DNA from: an uncultured Ectothiorhodospiraceae bacterium
GTDB taxonomy: Bacteria > Pseudomonadota > Gammaproteobacteria > Nitrococcales > Nitrococcaceae
Length of the DNA stretch: 64,000 nucleotides
Direction: 5' to 3'
Assembly (NCBI GenBank): GCA_913055565.1
Contig: CAJXKP010000003.1
Coordinates: 1 to 64,000, forward strand
Shown: positions 12,301-21,822 of the stretch, piece after piece
Layout: the number at the start of each line of letters is the position of its first letter
How positions within the stretch are numbered: position 1 is the first letter of the stretch
Translations under genes and position numbers: made by a program
The notes under the pieces: model-generated
What the model saw: the letters and a program-made list of their open reading frames with translations, nothing else
Databases searched by the model: none
What the model was told of the DNA's origin: nothing

Positions 12301-12696
12301 TCAGCGGCTCGCGCTACCTTCTAGGACAACAAAGGCCAGCGCGTAATCGCGTTCATCGCTAAGGCTAAGATGGCATTGCGCCACCCCTATCCAGGCCGCC
12401 CACTGCGCGGCCCCACCGTCAAGGACTAGATAGGGCCGACCAAGGGGCTCGTGATAGACCGCCAGGTCGGCAAATCGTACACCGCGAGCGATGCCCGTTC
12501 CCAGCGCCTTCACGGCCGCTTCCTTGGCGGCGAAACGCCGCGCCATGTAAGCCGCCTGCACCTCGGGATTGGCCGGCAGGGACTCACGCTCATGCGATGA
12601 CAGCAGCCGCCGCGGCAGACGCGCCCCGTAACGCGCCACCAGCTCCCGCATGCGCTGTATCGCCACGATATCGGTCCCAATGGCTCGGATGTTCAA
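12301..12696 (-). CDS. acpS: holo-[acyl-carrier-protein] synthase
   Basis: A 131-residue 4'-phosphopantetheinyl transferase that activates acyl carrier protein with CoA. It shows [11 protein letters not shown] at the N terminus with the metal-binding Asp, and [14 protein letters not shown] near residue 59. It starts with TTG, which overlaps the TGA of pdxJ (TTGA). No ATG lies upstream of the conserved core, so translation is probably coupled to pdxJ. It is the last gene of the rpoE-lepA-era operon. Confidence 0.94.
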   Translation of the reverse strand: MNIRAIGTDIVAIQRMRELVARYGARLPRRLLSSHERESLPANPEVQAAYMARRFAAKEAAVKALGTGIARGVRFADLAVYHEPLGRPYLVLDGGAAQWAAWIGVAQCHLSLSDERDYALAFVVLEGSASR

Positions 12697-13445
12697 GCGT
12701 CGCGCGCCTCGCGCATCAGGCGCTTCATCTCTCGCACAGCCTCGGGGAGCCCCGTGAACAAGGCCCGTGCGATGATGGCGTGGCCGATGTTGAGTTCGTG
12801 GATATCGGGCATCGCCGCGATGCGCTGGACGTTATGATAATTCAGGCCGTGACCGGCGTTGACAGTCAGGCCATCCTCGCGGGCTGCTGCGAGCACCGTC
12901 TCAAGGCGCTCTACTTCACGCGCGCGCGCCGCCTCCGACTGGGCTTCCGTGTAATGCCCTGTATGCAGTTCGATAGCCGGCGCGCCCACATCCCGTGCCG
13001 CCTCAATCTGTTCCCTATCGGGATCGATGAATAACGACACCACGATGCCCGCCTCGGCAAGCTGCTGGCACACGCGCGCGGTGCGCTCGCGCTGGCCGGC
13101 GACGTCCAACCCCCCCTCGGTGGTTAACTCGGAGCGCTTCTCGGGCACGAGACAGCAATTCGAGGGCGCGAGTCCCTTGGCAATGGCGACCATCTCGTCG
13201 GTCATCGCCATCTCCAGGTTGAGCCGTGTCTGCACCACCTCAGACAACAACCGGACATCGCGATCCATGATATGCCGGCGGTCCTCGCGCAAATGGACCG
13301 TGATGCCATCAGCCCCCGCCTCTTCGGCCGCAAGCGCTGCCTGAACGGGCTCCGGATAGCGGTGACCGCGGGCCTGTCTCAGTGTGGCAACGTGGTCGAT
13401 ATTGACACCGAGCAACAGGTCAATACAGGGATTAGTCCTACTCAT
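12693..13445 (-). CDS. pdxJ: pyridoxine 5'-phosphate synthase
   Basis: A 250-residue TIM-barrel enzyme that joins 1-deoxyxylulose 5-phosphate and 3-amino-2-oxopropyl phosphate to make pyridoxine phosphate. [16 protein letters not shown] at the N terminus, the [12 protein letters not shown] segment and the C-terminal [12 protein letters not shown] and [12 protein letters not shown] are diagnostic. ATG 13445 was chosen over upstream in-frame starts: AGGAT lies 7 bases before it and it overlaps the recO stop in ATGAGTAG. The pdxJ-acpS pair is conserved in gammaproteobacteria. Confidence 0.96.
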   Translation of the reverse strand: MSRTNPCIDLLLGVNIDHVATLRQARGHRYPEPVQAALAAEEAGADGITVHLREDRRHIMDRDVRLLSEVVQTRLNLEMAMTDEMVAIAKGLAPSNCCLVPEKRSELTTEGGLDVAGQRERTARVCQQLAEAGIVVSLFIDPDREQIEAARDVGAPAIELHTGHYTEAQSEAARAREVERLETVLAAAREDGLTVNAGHGLNYHNVQRIAAMPDIHELNIGHAIIARALFTGLPEAVREMKRLMREARDA

Positions 13446-14181
13446 TCGTCGCATCCTCGCCGTCAACAGGCCTTGAGTCTCGGTAGCGGGCATACAGCTC
13501 GCGGCTTTTCAGCGGTTTCTCTCCGAGGTAGAGGCTCAGGGCCGAACGCATCAACCGTTTTAGAGGCGGATCGTCCGCGGTATCCGGCTCACCTGACGCC
13601 AGGGCCAGTAGCGCCTGGCCAGGCAGGCGCAAACCAGCGCCTGGTGGGTCCGCGACCGGGCCGCGTTCAAGCTCATAGCGATACCACGTGCTCGCCTCGA
13701 CCGGATTGCCATCGGTATCAGTCTTGAGCATGAGGCCGTACCCCAGATCGGTTAGCAGGTCGCGCTCGAACACGCGAAGGCTGGGACCGATAGCGCCACC
13801 GCTCTTCAACTGCTCCAGCAAGGCGGCATAGCGCGAGAAGGTCAGCGACTGGCATTGGCGCCGTGGCAGCAGTCGCAGCATCAGCTCATTGGCGTAGAAG
13901 CCCGCAACCATACGACGCCCGGTCAGGGCGATTGCTGCCGAGGCCGGCTCAGTAGCCGTCAGCGTGCCGAGATCGCCGCGAGACCGCCAACTAATGCGCA
14001 GCGGCTGGAACGGCTGCAGCAGTGCCGCCTGGTTTGAGCGTCGTCGCTGCACTCCCCGTGCCACCAAGCCTACTCGACCATTAGTCGCCGTTAGCAGCTC
14101 CACCAAGGCACTGGTATCGCCATAGGCACGCCGATGAAGGACATAGGCCGCCTCGTCCTCAAACGCCTCGGTGCTCGCCAT
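13438..14181 (-). CDS. recO: DNA repair protein RecO
   Basis: A 247-residue recombination mediator that helps RecA load on SSB-coated DNA. The N-terminal OB fold is visible in [35 protein letters not shown], followed by the helical domain. Identification rests on this N-terminal pattern and on the conserved era-recO-pdxJ order. The last codons overlap the pdxJ start by 8 bases. Confidence 0.92.
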   Translation of the reverse strand: MASTEAFEDEAAYVLHRRAYGDTSALVELLTATNGRVGLVARGVQRRRSNQAALLQPFQPLRISWRSRGDLGTLTATEPASAAIALTGRRMVAGFYANELMLRLLPRRQCQSLTFSRYAALLEQLKSGGAIGPSLRVFERDLLTDLGYGLMLKTDTDGNPVEASTWYRYELERGPVADPPGAGLRLPGQALLALASGEPDTADDPPLKRLMRSALSLYLGEKPLKSRELYARYRDSRPVDGEDATNE

Positions 14182-14206
14182 ACCGCGCGATCAATACCGC
14201 CTCGCC

Positions 14207-15121
14207 CTAAGGCTCAAACGCCGCATACCCTAGCGATTGCAGCGCCCGCTCATCGTTGGACCACCCCTCGCGCACCTTGACCCATAACTCGAGGTGGACG
14301 CGGGTCTCGAATAGTGCCTCCATGTTCTGTCTTGCCGCGCTACCGACCCCCTTGAGCCGCTTACCCCCCGCACCGATGACCATCTTCTTCTGGCCTTCGC
14401 GCTCAACCCAGATTACCGCCGCGATGTTGTAGCGCTCGCCTTCGGGTTCGAAGGCCTCGACCGCAACGGTGGTGGCGTACGGCAGCTCCTCCCCGAGCGC
14501 TTCCATCAACTGCTCACGAACGAGCTCCGCGGCCATGAACGAGCGACTGCGATCGGTGAGCTGATCAGACGGATAGAGCCAGGGTCCCTGTGGGATCAGA
14601 CGCGTCAGCTCATCGGCGAGATCGGCGAGATTGGTCTCCCGGGTTGCCGAGATCGGCACCACGGCAGCGAAGTCCATGCACTGGGATAGCTCATCGATGA
14701 TGGGTAGCAGCGCGTACTTATCCTTGATGCGGTCGACTTTGTTGATCGCCAGTACCACGGGGACCGAAAGTCCCTGGAGACGCGTAAGAACGCTGGCGTC
14801 CTCATCCGTCCAGCGACCCGCCTCGACCAGGAAGACCACCACATCGACATCACCCACCACGTATTCCGCGGTGCGGTTGAGATAGCGATTCATCACACTC
14901 GGTTCGTGGTGATGGAGCCCGGGCGTGTCCACGTAAACGAGCTGAGCCTGATCGCGGCAGTGGATGCCGATGATGCGATGCCGCGTGGTCTGCGGTTTGC
15001 GCGTTACGATACTGACCTTCTCACCTAGGAGGCCGTTGAGTAACGTCGATTTACCGACATTGGGACGCCCGGCTAATGCCACCAGACCGGCGCGACTGCC
15101 TCCATTGTCTGGGTCAACCAT
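14207..15121 (-). CDS. era: GTPase Era
   Basis: A 304-residue essential GTPase that binds the 3' end of 16S rRNA during small-subunit assembly. G1 is GRPNVGKST at residues 18-26, G3 is DTPGLHHHEP and G4 is NKVD. The C-terminal KH domain carries VIGAGGKRLKGVG. The ATG overlaps the rnc stop by 8 bases (ATGGTTGA), so the two are probably translated in a coupled way. Confidence 0.97.
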   Translation of the reverse strand: MVDPDNGGSRAGLVALAGRPNVGKSTLLNGLLGEKVSIVTRKPQTTRHRIIGIHCRDQAQLVYVDTPGLHHHEPSVMNRYLNRTAEYVVGDVDVVVFLVEAGRWTDEDASVLTRLQGLSVPVVLAINKVDRIKDKYALLPIIDELSQCMDFAAVVPISATRETNLADLADELTRLIPQGPWLYPSDQLTDRSRSFMAAELVREQLMEALGEELPYATTVAVEAFEPEGERYNIAAVIWVEREGQKKMVIGAGGKRLKGVGSAARQNMEALFETRVHLELWVKVREGWSNDERALQSLGYAAFEP

Positions 15122-15797
15122 TAGAGCTATCCCTCGTCAGCGTATCGAGCATCGCCTCAGCCGCTCGTTGCTCGGCCTTACGGCGGCTTCCGGCGCGCCC
15201 CGAGCTCGACCGGTCGAAGGCGCGCACGTAGCAGGCCACCTCAAAACTCTGATCGTGGGATACACCATCGACCTCCCGAACCTGGTAGTCGGGCAGCTCA
15301 TAGCCCCGCCCCTGCAGATGTTCCTGCAGCCGCGTCTTGGGATCCTTGAGCTCCTGAGCACTCGGTAGATCTGACAACCGGTTGGCGTAGAGATCAGCGA
15401 TGACGCGTTGCACGGGCGCGAAGCCCCCATCGAGATAGATCGCGCCAAAAACCGCTTCCAGGGCATCCGCGAGGATACTATCCCGGCGGTGCCCCCCGCT
15501 CTTGAGCTCACCGCTGCCGAGCTGGATACACTCCCCCAGCTCAATGCCTCGCGCGATCTCAGCGAGTGACTGCTTGTTAACAAGGTTCGCCCGCAATCGG
15601 CTGAGGTCGCCCTCGGGGGCTTCCGGGCGCCGACGGAATACCTCGTCGGCGATAACGAAGTTCAGGACGCTATCCCCAAGGAACTCGAGTCGCTCGTTGT
15701 TAGTCGGGCTCGCGCTCCGGTGCGTCAGCGCTCGGGTGAGCCACGTCGCCTCAGCGAACGCGTACCCTATCGCGTATTCCACATCGACTTGGGCCAC
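15114..15797 (-). CDS. rnc: ribonuclease III
   Basis: A 227-residue double-strand-specific endoribonuclease for rRNA and mRNA processing. The signature ERLEFLGDSVLN covers residues 35-46. The second acidic site is in DALEAVFGAIYLDGG, and the C-terminal part is a dsRNA-binding domain (DPKTRLQEHLQGRGYELPDY). The start codon is GTG, one codon after the DUF4845 stop. Confidence 0.96.
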   Translation of the reverse strand: MAQVDVEYAIGYAFAEATWLTRALTHRSASPTNNERLEFLGDSVLNFVIADEVFRRRPEAPEGDLSRLRANLVNKQSLAEIARGIELGECIQLGSGELKSGGHRRDSILADALEAVFGAIYLDGGFAPVQRVIADLYANRLSDLPSAQELKDPKTRLQEHLQGRGYELPDYQVREVDGVSHDQSFEVACYVRAFDRSSSGRAGSRRKAEQRAAEAMLDTLTRDSSNG

Positions 15798-15800
15798 GAT

Positions 15801-16172
15801 CTAGTCTTCTACCGTCTCGGTCATGCGAAACTCGCCAACGATGTAGAGGTTACCCGCAAAAGGCACGCGATCCTCGTACGTCAGTAGGTACTTGAATCCA
15901 TCGCCAACCTTCTCGATCTTGAGGTCTTCGGCCTCCACGGCATCGATCTCGTTGAGGTTGAAGCGCTTGCGCAGGCTATCCCGTACCTCCCGGGGATTGC
16001 GTGGCGATAGGGCGGCGTCCTTCGCGACCTCCTTTACCGCCCGATCAATGGCGTACGACTCGTAGTACATGGGAAACAGGCGCATACCGAGCAGCAGGAA
16101 GAACCCGGCAATCACGATAATAATGAGCCAACTCAAAAAGGTAAGGCCTTGCTGGCCATCTCGCCTCGTCAT
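15801..16172 (-). CDS. DUF4845 membrane protein
   Basis: A 123-residue protein with one N-terminal hydrophobic helix (about 9-30, GLTFLSWLIIIVIAGFFLLLG) and a soluble domain outside it. The N terminus resembles a pilin-like type II membrane anchor without a clear prepilin peptidase site. Genes of this family sit between lepB and rnc in many gammaproteobacteria. No function is established. Confidence 0.85.
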   Translation of the reverse strand: MTRRDGQQGLTFLSWLIIIVIAGFFLLLGMRLFPMYYESYAIDRAVKEVAKDAALSPRNPREVRDSLRKRFNLNEIDAVEAEDLKIEKVGDGFKYLLTYEDRVPFAGNLYIVGEFRMTETVED

Positions 16173-16241
16173 GGTTTTGTCCTCCTCGACAAAGGTGTCA
16201 TCGCCCGAGGGCCTCCTTGCTCGCGCTCCGTCGTCAACCGA

Positions 16242-17003
16242 TCAGTCGACAAACGTCCCGATGCGCGACCACTGGAATGACCCATCAGCGAAATCCAGAT
16301 GGAACCAAATCAGCCAGGCGCGCCCGACCAGATTCTCAGCGGGCACGGTGCCCCAGCGGCGGCTGTCCCGACTGCGGTTGCGATTATCACCGAGAACGAA
16401 ATACTCGCCCTCAGGAACGGTTCCTTCGTAGACCAGCGGCGATTGCGGTGGATAGATCAAGATGTCGTGCAAATCACCAGCAAGCCCCTCCGTATGCCGC
16501 TCGTAGGCGCTGTTAGCCTGATAGCGACCAACTGGATCCTGCGGCATCAGTTCGCCATTTATATACAGTTTGTTGTTAGAAGTATAACGGATATGGTCGC
16601 CGGGCAACCCTACGATGCGCTTGATGTAATCCGTACTCGGATCTTTAGGGTAGCGAAAGACCGCCACATCGCCGCGGCCCGGTTGCCCCGTGGCGATCAC
16701 CTCGTGATGTGTGACCGGCAAATGGATGCCGTAGGCCGTCTTGTTGACCAGGATGAAGTCACCCTGAAGCAGGGTCGGGATCATGGAACCGGAAGGGATA
16801 CGGAAAGGCTCCGCAATGAACGAGCGGATGATCAGCACGACGAGGATGACCGGAAACAACGAACGGGCAAACGCTATCACCCCGCCCGGGTCGCGGGGCG
16901 GATCGTCATCGTCCCGGCCTCGTTGTTGCCACCGCTGCCAGCCGGCACATAGCCCGGTCACGATGGTGGCGATGACCAGGATGGCCTCGAAATCAAAATG
17001 CAT
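16242..17003 (-). CDS. lepB: signal peptidase I
   Basis: A 253-residue inner-membrane serine/lysine protease that removes signal peptides of exported proteins. Two N-terminal hydrophobic segments are present (about 5-21 and 44-63). The nucleophile Ser73 lies in IPSGSMIPT, and the general base Lys128 lies in YIKRIVGLPGD. The C-terminal GDNRNRSRDSR is the conserved box E. It starts 12 bases after the lepA stop. Confidence 0.97.
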   Translation of the reverse strand: MHFDFEAILVIATIVTGLCAGWQRWQQRGRDDDDPPRDPGGVIAFARSLFPVILVVLIIRSFIAEPFRIPSGSMIPTLLQGDFILVNKTAYGIHLPVTHHEVIATGQPGRGDVAVFRYPKDPSTDYIKRIVGLPGDHIRYTSNNKLYINGELMPQDPVGRYQANSAYERHTEGLAGDLHDILIYPPQSPLVYEGTVPEGEYFVLGDNRNRSRDSRRWGTVPAENLVGRAWLIWFHLDFADGSFQWSRIGTFVD

Positions 17004-17014
17004 CGCTGCGATCC

Positions 17015-18826
17015 CTATTTATTAGAGTCCACTTGCAGCACGGCCAGGAAGGCATCTTGCGGGATATCCACCTTGCCAACCTGCTTCATGCGCTTTTTCC
17101 CCTCTTTCTGTTTCTCCAGCAGCTTCTTCTTGCGCGACATGTCGCCGCCATAACACTTCGACGTAACGTTCTTGCGCATCGCCTTCACGGTGGAGCGGGC
17201 GATAACCTTCGATCCAATAGCAGCCTGAATGGGCACCTCGAACATCTGTCGCGGGATGATGTCCTTGAGCCGCTCCGTAATATCGCGTCCTTTCTGCTCG
17301 GCGTGCTCGCGATGGACGATAATGGACAGGGCATCGATGCGGTCGTTATTCACAAGGATATCCAGTCGCACGAGATCGCCTTGTTGGAACCGCTGGAAGC
17401 TGTAGTCGAACGACGCGTAGCCGCGGCTCGCGGATTTGAGGCGATCGAAGAAATCGAGCACGACCTCGCCCATGGGCATCTCGTACTCCAGCGAGATCTG
17501 ATTACCCACGTACTGCATGTCTTTCTGGACGCCGCGCTTGTCCTCGCAGAGCTTGATCACATTACCAATGAAATCCTGCGGTACGAGGATACTGGCGCGA
17601 ATAATCGGTTCACGGACCTCCTCAATGTCGCCGATCGAGGGCAACCGCGAGGGGTTGTCTATGGACAGAATGTCGCCGTCGCGGGTCAGAACCTCGTGGA
17701 CAACGGTTGGCGCGGTAGTAATGAGCTCAAGGCCATACTCCCGTTCTAGGCGTTCCTGGATGATCTCCATGTGGAGCATCCCCAGAAAGCCGCACCGGAA
17801 GCCGAACCCGAGAGCGTCCGAGGATTCCGGCTCGTAGGCGAGCGAGGCATCATTGAGGCGCAGCTTGCCGAGCGCCTCGCGAAAGGCCTCGTAGTCGTTC
17901 GAGCTGATGGGGAATAGGCCCGCGAATACGCGCGGTTGCACGCGTTTAAATCCTGGCACGGGCGTCTCAGTCGGATGCGCCGCGTGGGTCAGCGTATCGC
18001 CCACGGGGGCACCGTCGATGTCCTTAATGCCGGCGACCACGAACCCGACGCGCCCGGTCGTTAGTTTGTCCCAATTGCTCTTGCGCGGCGTAAAGATCCC
18101 CAGCTCGCTGACTTGGAACTGGCGCTCGGTCGACATGACGCGGATCCGGTCACCCTTTTTGAGCTCGCCGTCGAAGACACGTACCAAGCAGACCACACCG
18201 ACATAGTTATCGAACCACGAGTCGATAATCAGTGCCTTGAGCGGGGCATCGAACTCGCCTTGGGGTGCAGGGATCTGGTGTACGATCGCTTCCATGAGCT
18301 CCTCGATCCCTTGCCCTGTTTTGGCACTAATGCTGGTCACATCGTTGGCGTGGAGACCGATGATCTCGTCGATCTGCTGGATGACGCGCTCAGGTTCCGC
18401 CGAAGGCAAATCGATCTTATTGAGTACCGGCAGGATCTCGAGATCCTGCTCAATTGCCGTGTAGCAGTTAGCCACGCTCTGCGCCTCGACACCCTGGGAG
18501 GCGTCAACAAGCAACAGCGCGCCCTCACAGGCATAGAGCGACCGACTGACCTCGTAGGAGAAATCGACGTGACCCGGCGTGTCGATGAAGTTGAGCTGGT
18601 AGGTCTCACCGTTGCGAGCGGTGTATTCGAGGGACACGCTCTGAGCCTTGATCGTAATGCCGCGCTCACGCTCCAGATCCATTGAATCCAGGACCTGTTC
18701 TGACATCTCACGATTACTCAGGGCCGCGGCGCCTTGGATGAAGCGATCGGCCAGCGTCGACTTACCGTGGTCGATATGCGCAATGATGGAGAAATTGCGT
18801 ATGTGGTCGATCGCCTGGACAGGCAT
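17015..18826 (-). CDS. lepA: elongation factor 4 (LepA), ribosomal GTPase
   Basis: A 603-residue translational GTPase thought to act in back-translocation or 30S assembly. G1 is [10 protein letters not shown]3 is [15 protein letters not shown] and G4 is NKIDLPSA. The C terminus has the LepA-specific domain ending in [22 protein letters not shown] 18826 was chosen because GGTGA lies 4 bases upstream; the GTG at 18850 has no ribosome-binding site. The preceding 160 bp contain a branched inverted repeat. Confidence 0.95.
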   Translation of the reverse strand: MPVQAIDHIRNFSIIAHIDHGKSTLADRFIQGAAALSNREMSEQVLDSMDLERERGITIKAQSVSLEYTARNGETYQLNFIDTPGHVDFSYEVSRSLYACEGALLLVDASQGVEAQSVANCYTAIEQDLEILPVLNKIDLPSAEPERVIQQIDEIIGLHANDVTSISAKTGQGIEELMEAIVHQIPAPQGEFDAPLKALIIDSWFDNYVGVVCLVRVFDGELKKGDRIRVMSTERQFQVSELGIFTPRKSNWDKLTTGRVGFVVAGIKDIDGAPVGDTLTHAAHPTETPVPGFKRVQPRVFAGLFPISSNDYEAFREALGKLRLNDASLAYEPESSDALGFGFRCGFLGMLHMEIIQERLEREYGLELITTAPTVVHEVLTRDGDILSIDNPSRLPSIGDIEEVREPIIRASILVPQDFIGNVIKLCEDKRGVQKDMQYVGNQISLEYEMPMGEVVLDFFDRLKSASRGYASFDYSFQRFQQGDLVRLDILVNNDRIDALSIIVHREHAEQKGRDITERLKDIIPRQMFEVPIQAAIGSKVIARSTVKAMRKNVTSKCYGGDMSRKKKLLEKQKEGKKRMKQVGKVDIPQDAFLAVLQVDSNK

Positions 18827-18867
18827 AGGGTCACCAACGGGTTCGGTCACGAGATGAATGTGCCATC

Positions 18868-18920
18868 GCCGGCCCGCCGCCCGTACCTCAGCCGCTCACG
18901 CGAGCTGTAAGGGGGCCGGC
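18868..18920 (-). other. structured leader between rseC and lepA
   Basis: An 8-bp perfect inverted repeat (GCCGGCCC at 18868-18875 and GGGCCGGC at 18913-18920) encloses a second hairpin, GCTC-ACGC-GAGC at 18894-18905. The structure lies 42 bases before the lepA start and could be a weak attenuator or processing site. It has no T tract. Confidence 0.35.
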
Positions 18921-18987
18921 AGCGACAACTCGCGAACGATACGGGTTTAGCTCGCGCTACTCAACGAGCGTGTCGCCGGGCGACGTC

Positions 18988-19446
18988 CTATGTGACCGTA
19001 TCCCAGTCCTCGGAGGTCCTCAGCATCACGGGTTCGACGCGCTGGCGCAGGGCAGCGCAGCGAAGGCGCCACCGCGCCGCCAGGGCACCAACGCCGAACC
19101 CGGTACCACCGCCAATCAGGACCAGCACGTCGGACGCCACGCCAGCGCCGAGGGGGGCGGCGATCGCCGCACCGGCAAGCATTGAGCCGAGCGGCAGGGC
19201 ATAGACCAATAACGAGCCGGCAAGCAAGGCGTCATCGCGCAACCCAATGATCACGGTATCACCGGCCTCAACACCAAGCGTATTCTCGATCAAAAGTTCC
19301 GGCTGGCGTCGGCCGAAGTAGCTCGCCAAAGCGCCAACGCCACAGCCACCCTGCGCCGCGCATTGACCGCAGCTTGCGCGCCGCAGCGGCGTGACCCGAG
19401 CGGTATTGCCCGTAACCGCGTTGACGATTGCCGGCTCTTCAATCAC
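18988..19446 (-). CDS. rseC: RseC/MucC, sigma-E system inner-membrane protein
   Basis: A 152-residue protein with the N-terminal Cys pattern CGQCAAQGGC and two membrane helices (about 77-95 and 102-121). RseC family proteins modulate the RpoE stress response and the SoxR-reducing system. It starts 4 bases inside the rseB stop region. In Pseudomonas a mucD protease gene would follow; here lepA follows directly. Confidence 0.9.
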   Translation of the reverse strand: MIEEPAIVNAVTGNTARVTPLRRASCGQCAAQGGCGVGALASYFGRRQPELLIENTLGVEAGDTVIIGLRDDALLAGSLLVYALPLGSMLAGAAIAAPLGAGVASDVLVLIGGGTGFGVGALAARWRLRCAALRQRVEPVMLRTSEDWDTVT

Positions 19447-20432
19447 GGCTTGGCACCATCTGTCTGCTCAATGGATCGTCCCATGCTCTCGACCGTTAGC
19501 GCCGGAACCTCACCGACCACCACAACCTGATACGGCCCTACTTTGCGACCGTAGACATTGAGTGCGCCCATGCCGGAGCGGCCATGGAAGGCACCGATGT
19601 CGTCCCCCGCCCGTTCAATATACACCGATACCGACGCCAGACCATCACTGTAGAGCCAGTGCTCCACCATGACATCGCGGCCAGGTAGCGTGTGGCGCTC
19701 CCGCCTGTTCAAGCGAAATCCCTGGGGTACGTTGCCGACCCGCCAGCGAGAACTCTCGGCGCTCATCTCATCCCGATCCGAGCTCGGATCGCGCCGGTGC
19801 CACGCGAAATCATCGCCGTTGATCGTTTGTTCCAACACGCTGTCCGGGATGCTCTCGCGTTGCTCGATGCTCGTAAACATGATCTGCTCGCTAGGCCCGC
19901 CGTCACCCTCGGCAAGCAGCTCTGAGCCGAGCAACAAGCCGGCCTCGCGATCAATGGCCAGCTCGTAGCCGTAGCGATATCCGTCCCGCGGCGCAATGCG
20001 AACACGCACAACCTCGCGGTCGGCAATCCGTCCGCGACCAACGACATTGAGCTTATACTGCTGACCGAGCGTGTCCGCGCCGGATGGGACTAGGTCACTG
20101 AGTGGGCTGCGCGCCTGGCGCCGATCGACGACGACAGCATCCTTGTCGGCGAAGATGCAGGTAACGGCGGTCCCGTCGCGAATGATCTCACGCCGACGAC
20201 CCGTCAGCGATATCAACCGTTCCCGCTCACCATCGGGACCGCCCCGATGCGCCACCCGCATTGCCTCGAGGCGGTCGCCGAAGCGATAGACGAATGTGCC
20301 CATGTAGTCGGACTCGCGCATGGTACGCGTCATGTAATCCAACCACTGCTGAGCCGTTCGCTCCGCAAACGCGCCGGATGGCACGGCTACCAGGCACATG
20401 GCGGCCAGCATAAGCGGCCACGCCCTACTCAT
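19443..20432 (-). CDS. rseB: periplasmic regulator RseB/MucB
   Basis: A 329-residue periplasmic protein that binds RseA and shields it from cleavage, and senses lipoprotein or LPS precursors. The start MSRAWPLMLAAMCLVAVPSGAFA is a signal peptide (cut after AFA). The mature protein has the MucB/RseB N-terminal lipid-binding domain and the C-terminal domain (RWRVGNVPQGFRLNRRERH). ATG 20432 was chosen because it overlaps the rseA stop in ATGAGTAG and has GAGG 6 bases upstream. Confidence 0.94.
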   Translation of the reverse strand: MSRAWPLMLAAMCLVAVPSGAFAERTAQQWLDYMTRTMRESDYMGTFVYRFGDRLEAMRVAHRGGPDGERERLISLTGRRREIIRDGTAVTCIFADKDAVVVDRRQARSPLSDLVPSGADTLGQQYKLNVVGRGRIADREVVRVRIAPRDGYRYGYELAIDREAGLLLGSELLAEGDGGPSEQIMFTSIEQRESIPDSVLEQTINGDDFAWHRRDPSSDRDEMSAESSRWRVGNVPQGFRLNRRERHTLPGRDVMVEHWLYSDGLASVSVYIERAGDDIGAFHGRSGMGALNVYGRKVGPYQVVVVGEVPALTVESMGRSIEQTDGAKP

Positions 20433-21045
20433 CCGCGGCCTCGTGCCCCGCGATGCGTACATAGCTCATAACACCCCCGACACCGCCGCCGGCGGCATAC
20501 TCACTATGGTTAATCATATAGCTATTCAAGCGCTGCCGCATCTCGGGCTGGATGGGCCCGCTTTGCCCCGCACCCGCTCCCGCGGCACGCAAAGCCGGCT
20601 CGGCATCGGCGCCATCGGCAACGGGGCGCGCCCCGGCCGTCGAGCCCGCCTCGGCGACGGGCTGAGCCATCGACTCACCCCGCTGTGAGCCCGACATCGG
20701 GTTGGGGGTGGGCCACAGCGCCAGTGTTACCGCCGCGACGCCGGCTGCCAGGGCAGCCCCGGCCGCTGGCTGTACCCAGCGCCGCCCAAGCCTGTTGCCG
20801 CCGGCGGCGTCGTGCGCCGGCTCCTCCTCTAGAGCCGCCGCGACCTCCTTAGCCACGTGACGCGAATCGCCTTCCGGTGTAACCGCCAACGATCCCTGGA
20901 GCGCGTGGCGTATCGTGATGTAGCTAGCGACCTGGTCGCGGGCTTGTCCGTCACTCCCCACCCGCGCCATCAGAAAACGCGACTCCTCCGGGCGGAGCTC
21001 GTCGTCGACGAGTGCCGAGATCTGCTGTTTGTAATCATCCCTCAT
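20425..21045 (-). CDS. rseA: anti-sigma-E factor RseA/MucA
   Basis: A 206-residue single-pass inner-membrane anti-sigma factor. The cytoplasmic part begins MRDDYKQQISALVDDELRPEE, matching the sigma-binding helix of the family. One membrane helix lies at about 92-109. The periplasmic end has QPEMRQRLNSYMINHSEY and VMSYVRIAGHE, which is the conserved MucA C-terminal motif. ATG 21045 was preferred over ATG 21057 because GGTGA lies 4 bases before it. The longer start would overlap the rpoE stop. Confidence 0.93.
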   Translation of the reverse strand: MRDDYKQQISALVDDELRPEESRFLMARVGSDGQARDQVASYITIRHALQGSLAVTPEGDSRHVAKEVAAALEEEPAHDAAGGNRLGRRWVQPAAGAALAAGVAAVTLALWPTPNPMSGSQRGESMAQPVAEAGSTAGARPVADGADAEPALRAAGAGAGQSGPIQPEMRQRLNSYMINHSEYAAGGGVGGVMSYVRIAGHEAADE

Positions 21046-21049
21046 AACA

Positions 21050-21637
21050 TCACCCATCCGAATCTGACATTAGGGGCTGCAGACGGTTCTCGATGAACTC
21101 GCGCGCCCTGAAGATACGAGACCTTACGGTCCCAATCGGGCAATCCATGGCCTGTGCGATTTCCTCGTAGCTCAGCCCCTCAAGCTCGCGCAACGTGATA
21201 GCGGTCCGCAGATCCTCGGGGAGCTCCTCGATCGCCCCAAAGACCACCGATTGCACCTCATCGCGTCGCGCCATTGCTTCAGGTGACTCATGATCCTTCA
21301 GACGCGATTCGATGCCATATCGTTCCGCGTCACTGGCATCAATATCACTATCCGGTGGCCGGCGGCCCTGTGAGACCAGGTGATTCTTGGCGGTGTTGAT
21401 CCCAATCCGGTAGAGCCAGGTATAGAAGCTGCTATCGCCACGGAACTTCGGTAGGGCTCGATAGGCCTTAATGAAGGCTTCTTGGGCCACGTCCATGGCC
21501 TCGCTCTGGTCGTGGACGTAGCGCGTAATGAGCTTGATCAGCTTATGCTGATATCTTTCGACCAGGACATTAAAGGCCTGCTTATCACCCGATTGGACCC
21601 GTTCCACGAGCTCTTGGTCGGTACTGGATGTGTTCAT
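21050..21637 (-). CDS. rpoE: sigma-E (RpoE/AlgU) extracytoplasmic-function sigma factor
   Basis: A 195-residue ECF sigma factor for envelope stress. Region 2 is seen in YVHDQSEAMDVAQEAFIKAYRALPKFRGDSSFYTWLYRIGINTAKNHL, and region 4 in ELPEDLRTAITLRELEGLSYEEIAQAMDCPIGTVRSRIFRARE. AGGAG lies 8 bases before the ATG. It heads a 12-gene operon running to acpS and diverges from nadB, the same arrangement as in E. coli. Confidence 0.98.
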   Translation of the reverse strand: MNTSSTDQELVERVQSGDKQAFNVLVERYQHKLIKLITRYVHDQSEAMDVAQEAFIKAYRALPKFRGDSSFYTWLYRIGINTAKNHLVSQGRRPPDSDIDASDAERYGIESRLKDHESPEAMARRDEVQSVVFGAIEELPEDLRTAITLRELEGLSYEEIAQAMDCPIGTVRSRIFRAREFIENRLQPLMSDSDG

Positions 21638-21700
21638 GCCCCGATCTCCTGGCTATCGGTGGCTCGTCCGAAGAGCGTAGGGTTACGAACGAAGACAATG

Positions 21701-21728
21701 GGAACCGGCAAACGTGACAAGGTGCTAA
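21701..21728 (+). promoter_or_regulatory. sigma-E-like promoter motif upstream of nadB
   Basis: GGAACCG, then 15 bases, then TGCTAA. This resembles the sigma-E consensus GGAACTT-N15-GTCTAA in its GGAAC and CTAA parts. It points toward nadB, 94 bases ahead. The match is partial. Confidence 0.25.
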
Positions 21729-21822
21729 TGGTGATGCCGCGTGGGGGCTGCATGTGGCAAGCTCAGAAGCGATCGCGTACACGCGTCGGAGCTTATCCGA
21801 CGCACGGCATGGGCGCAATCCA

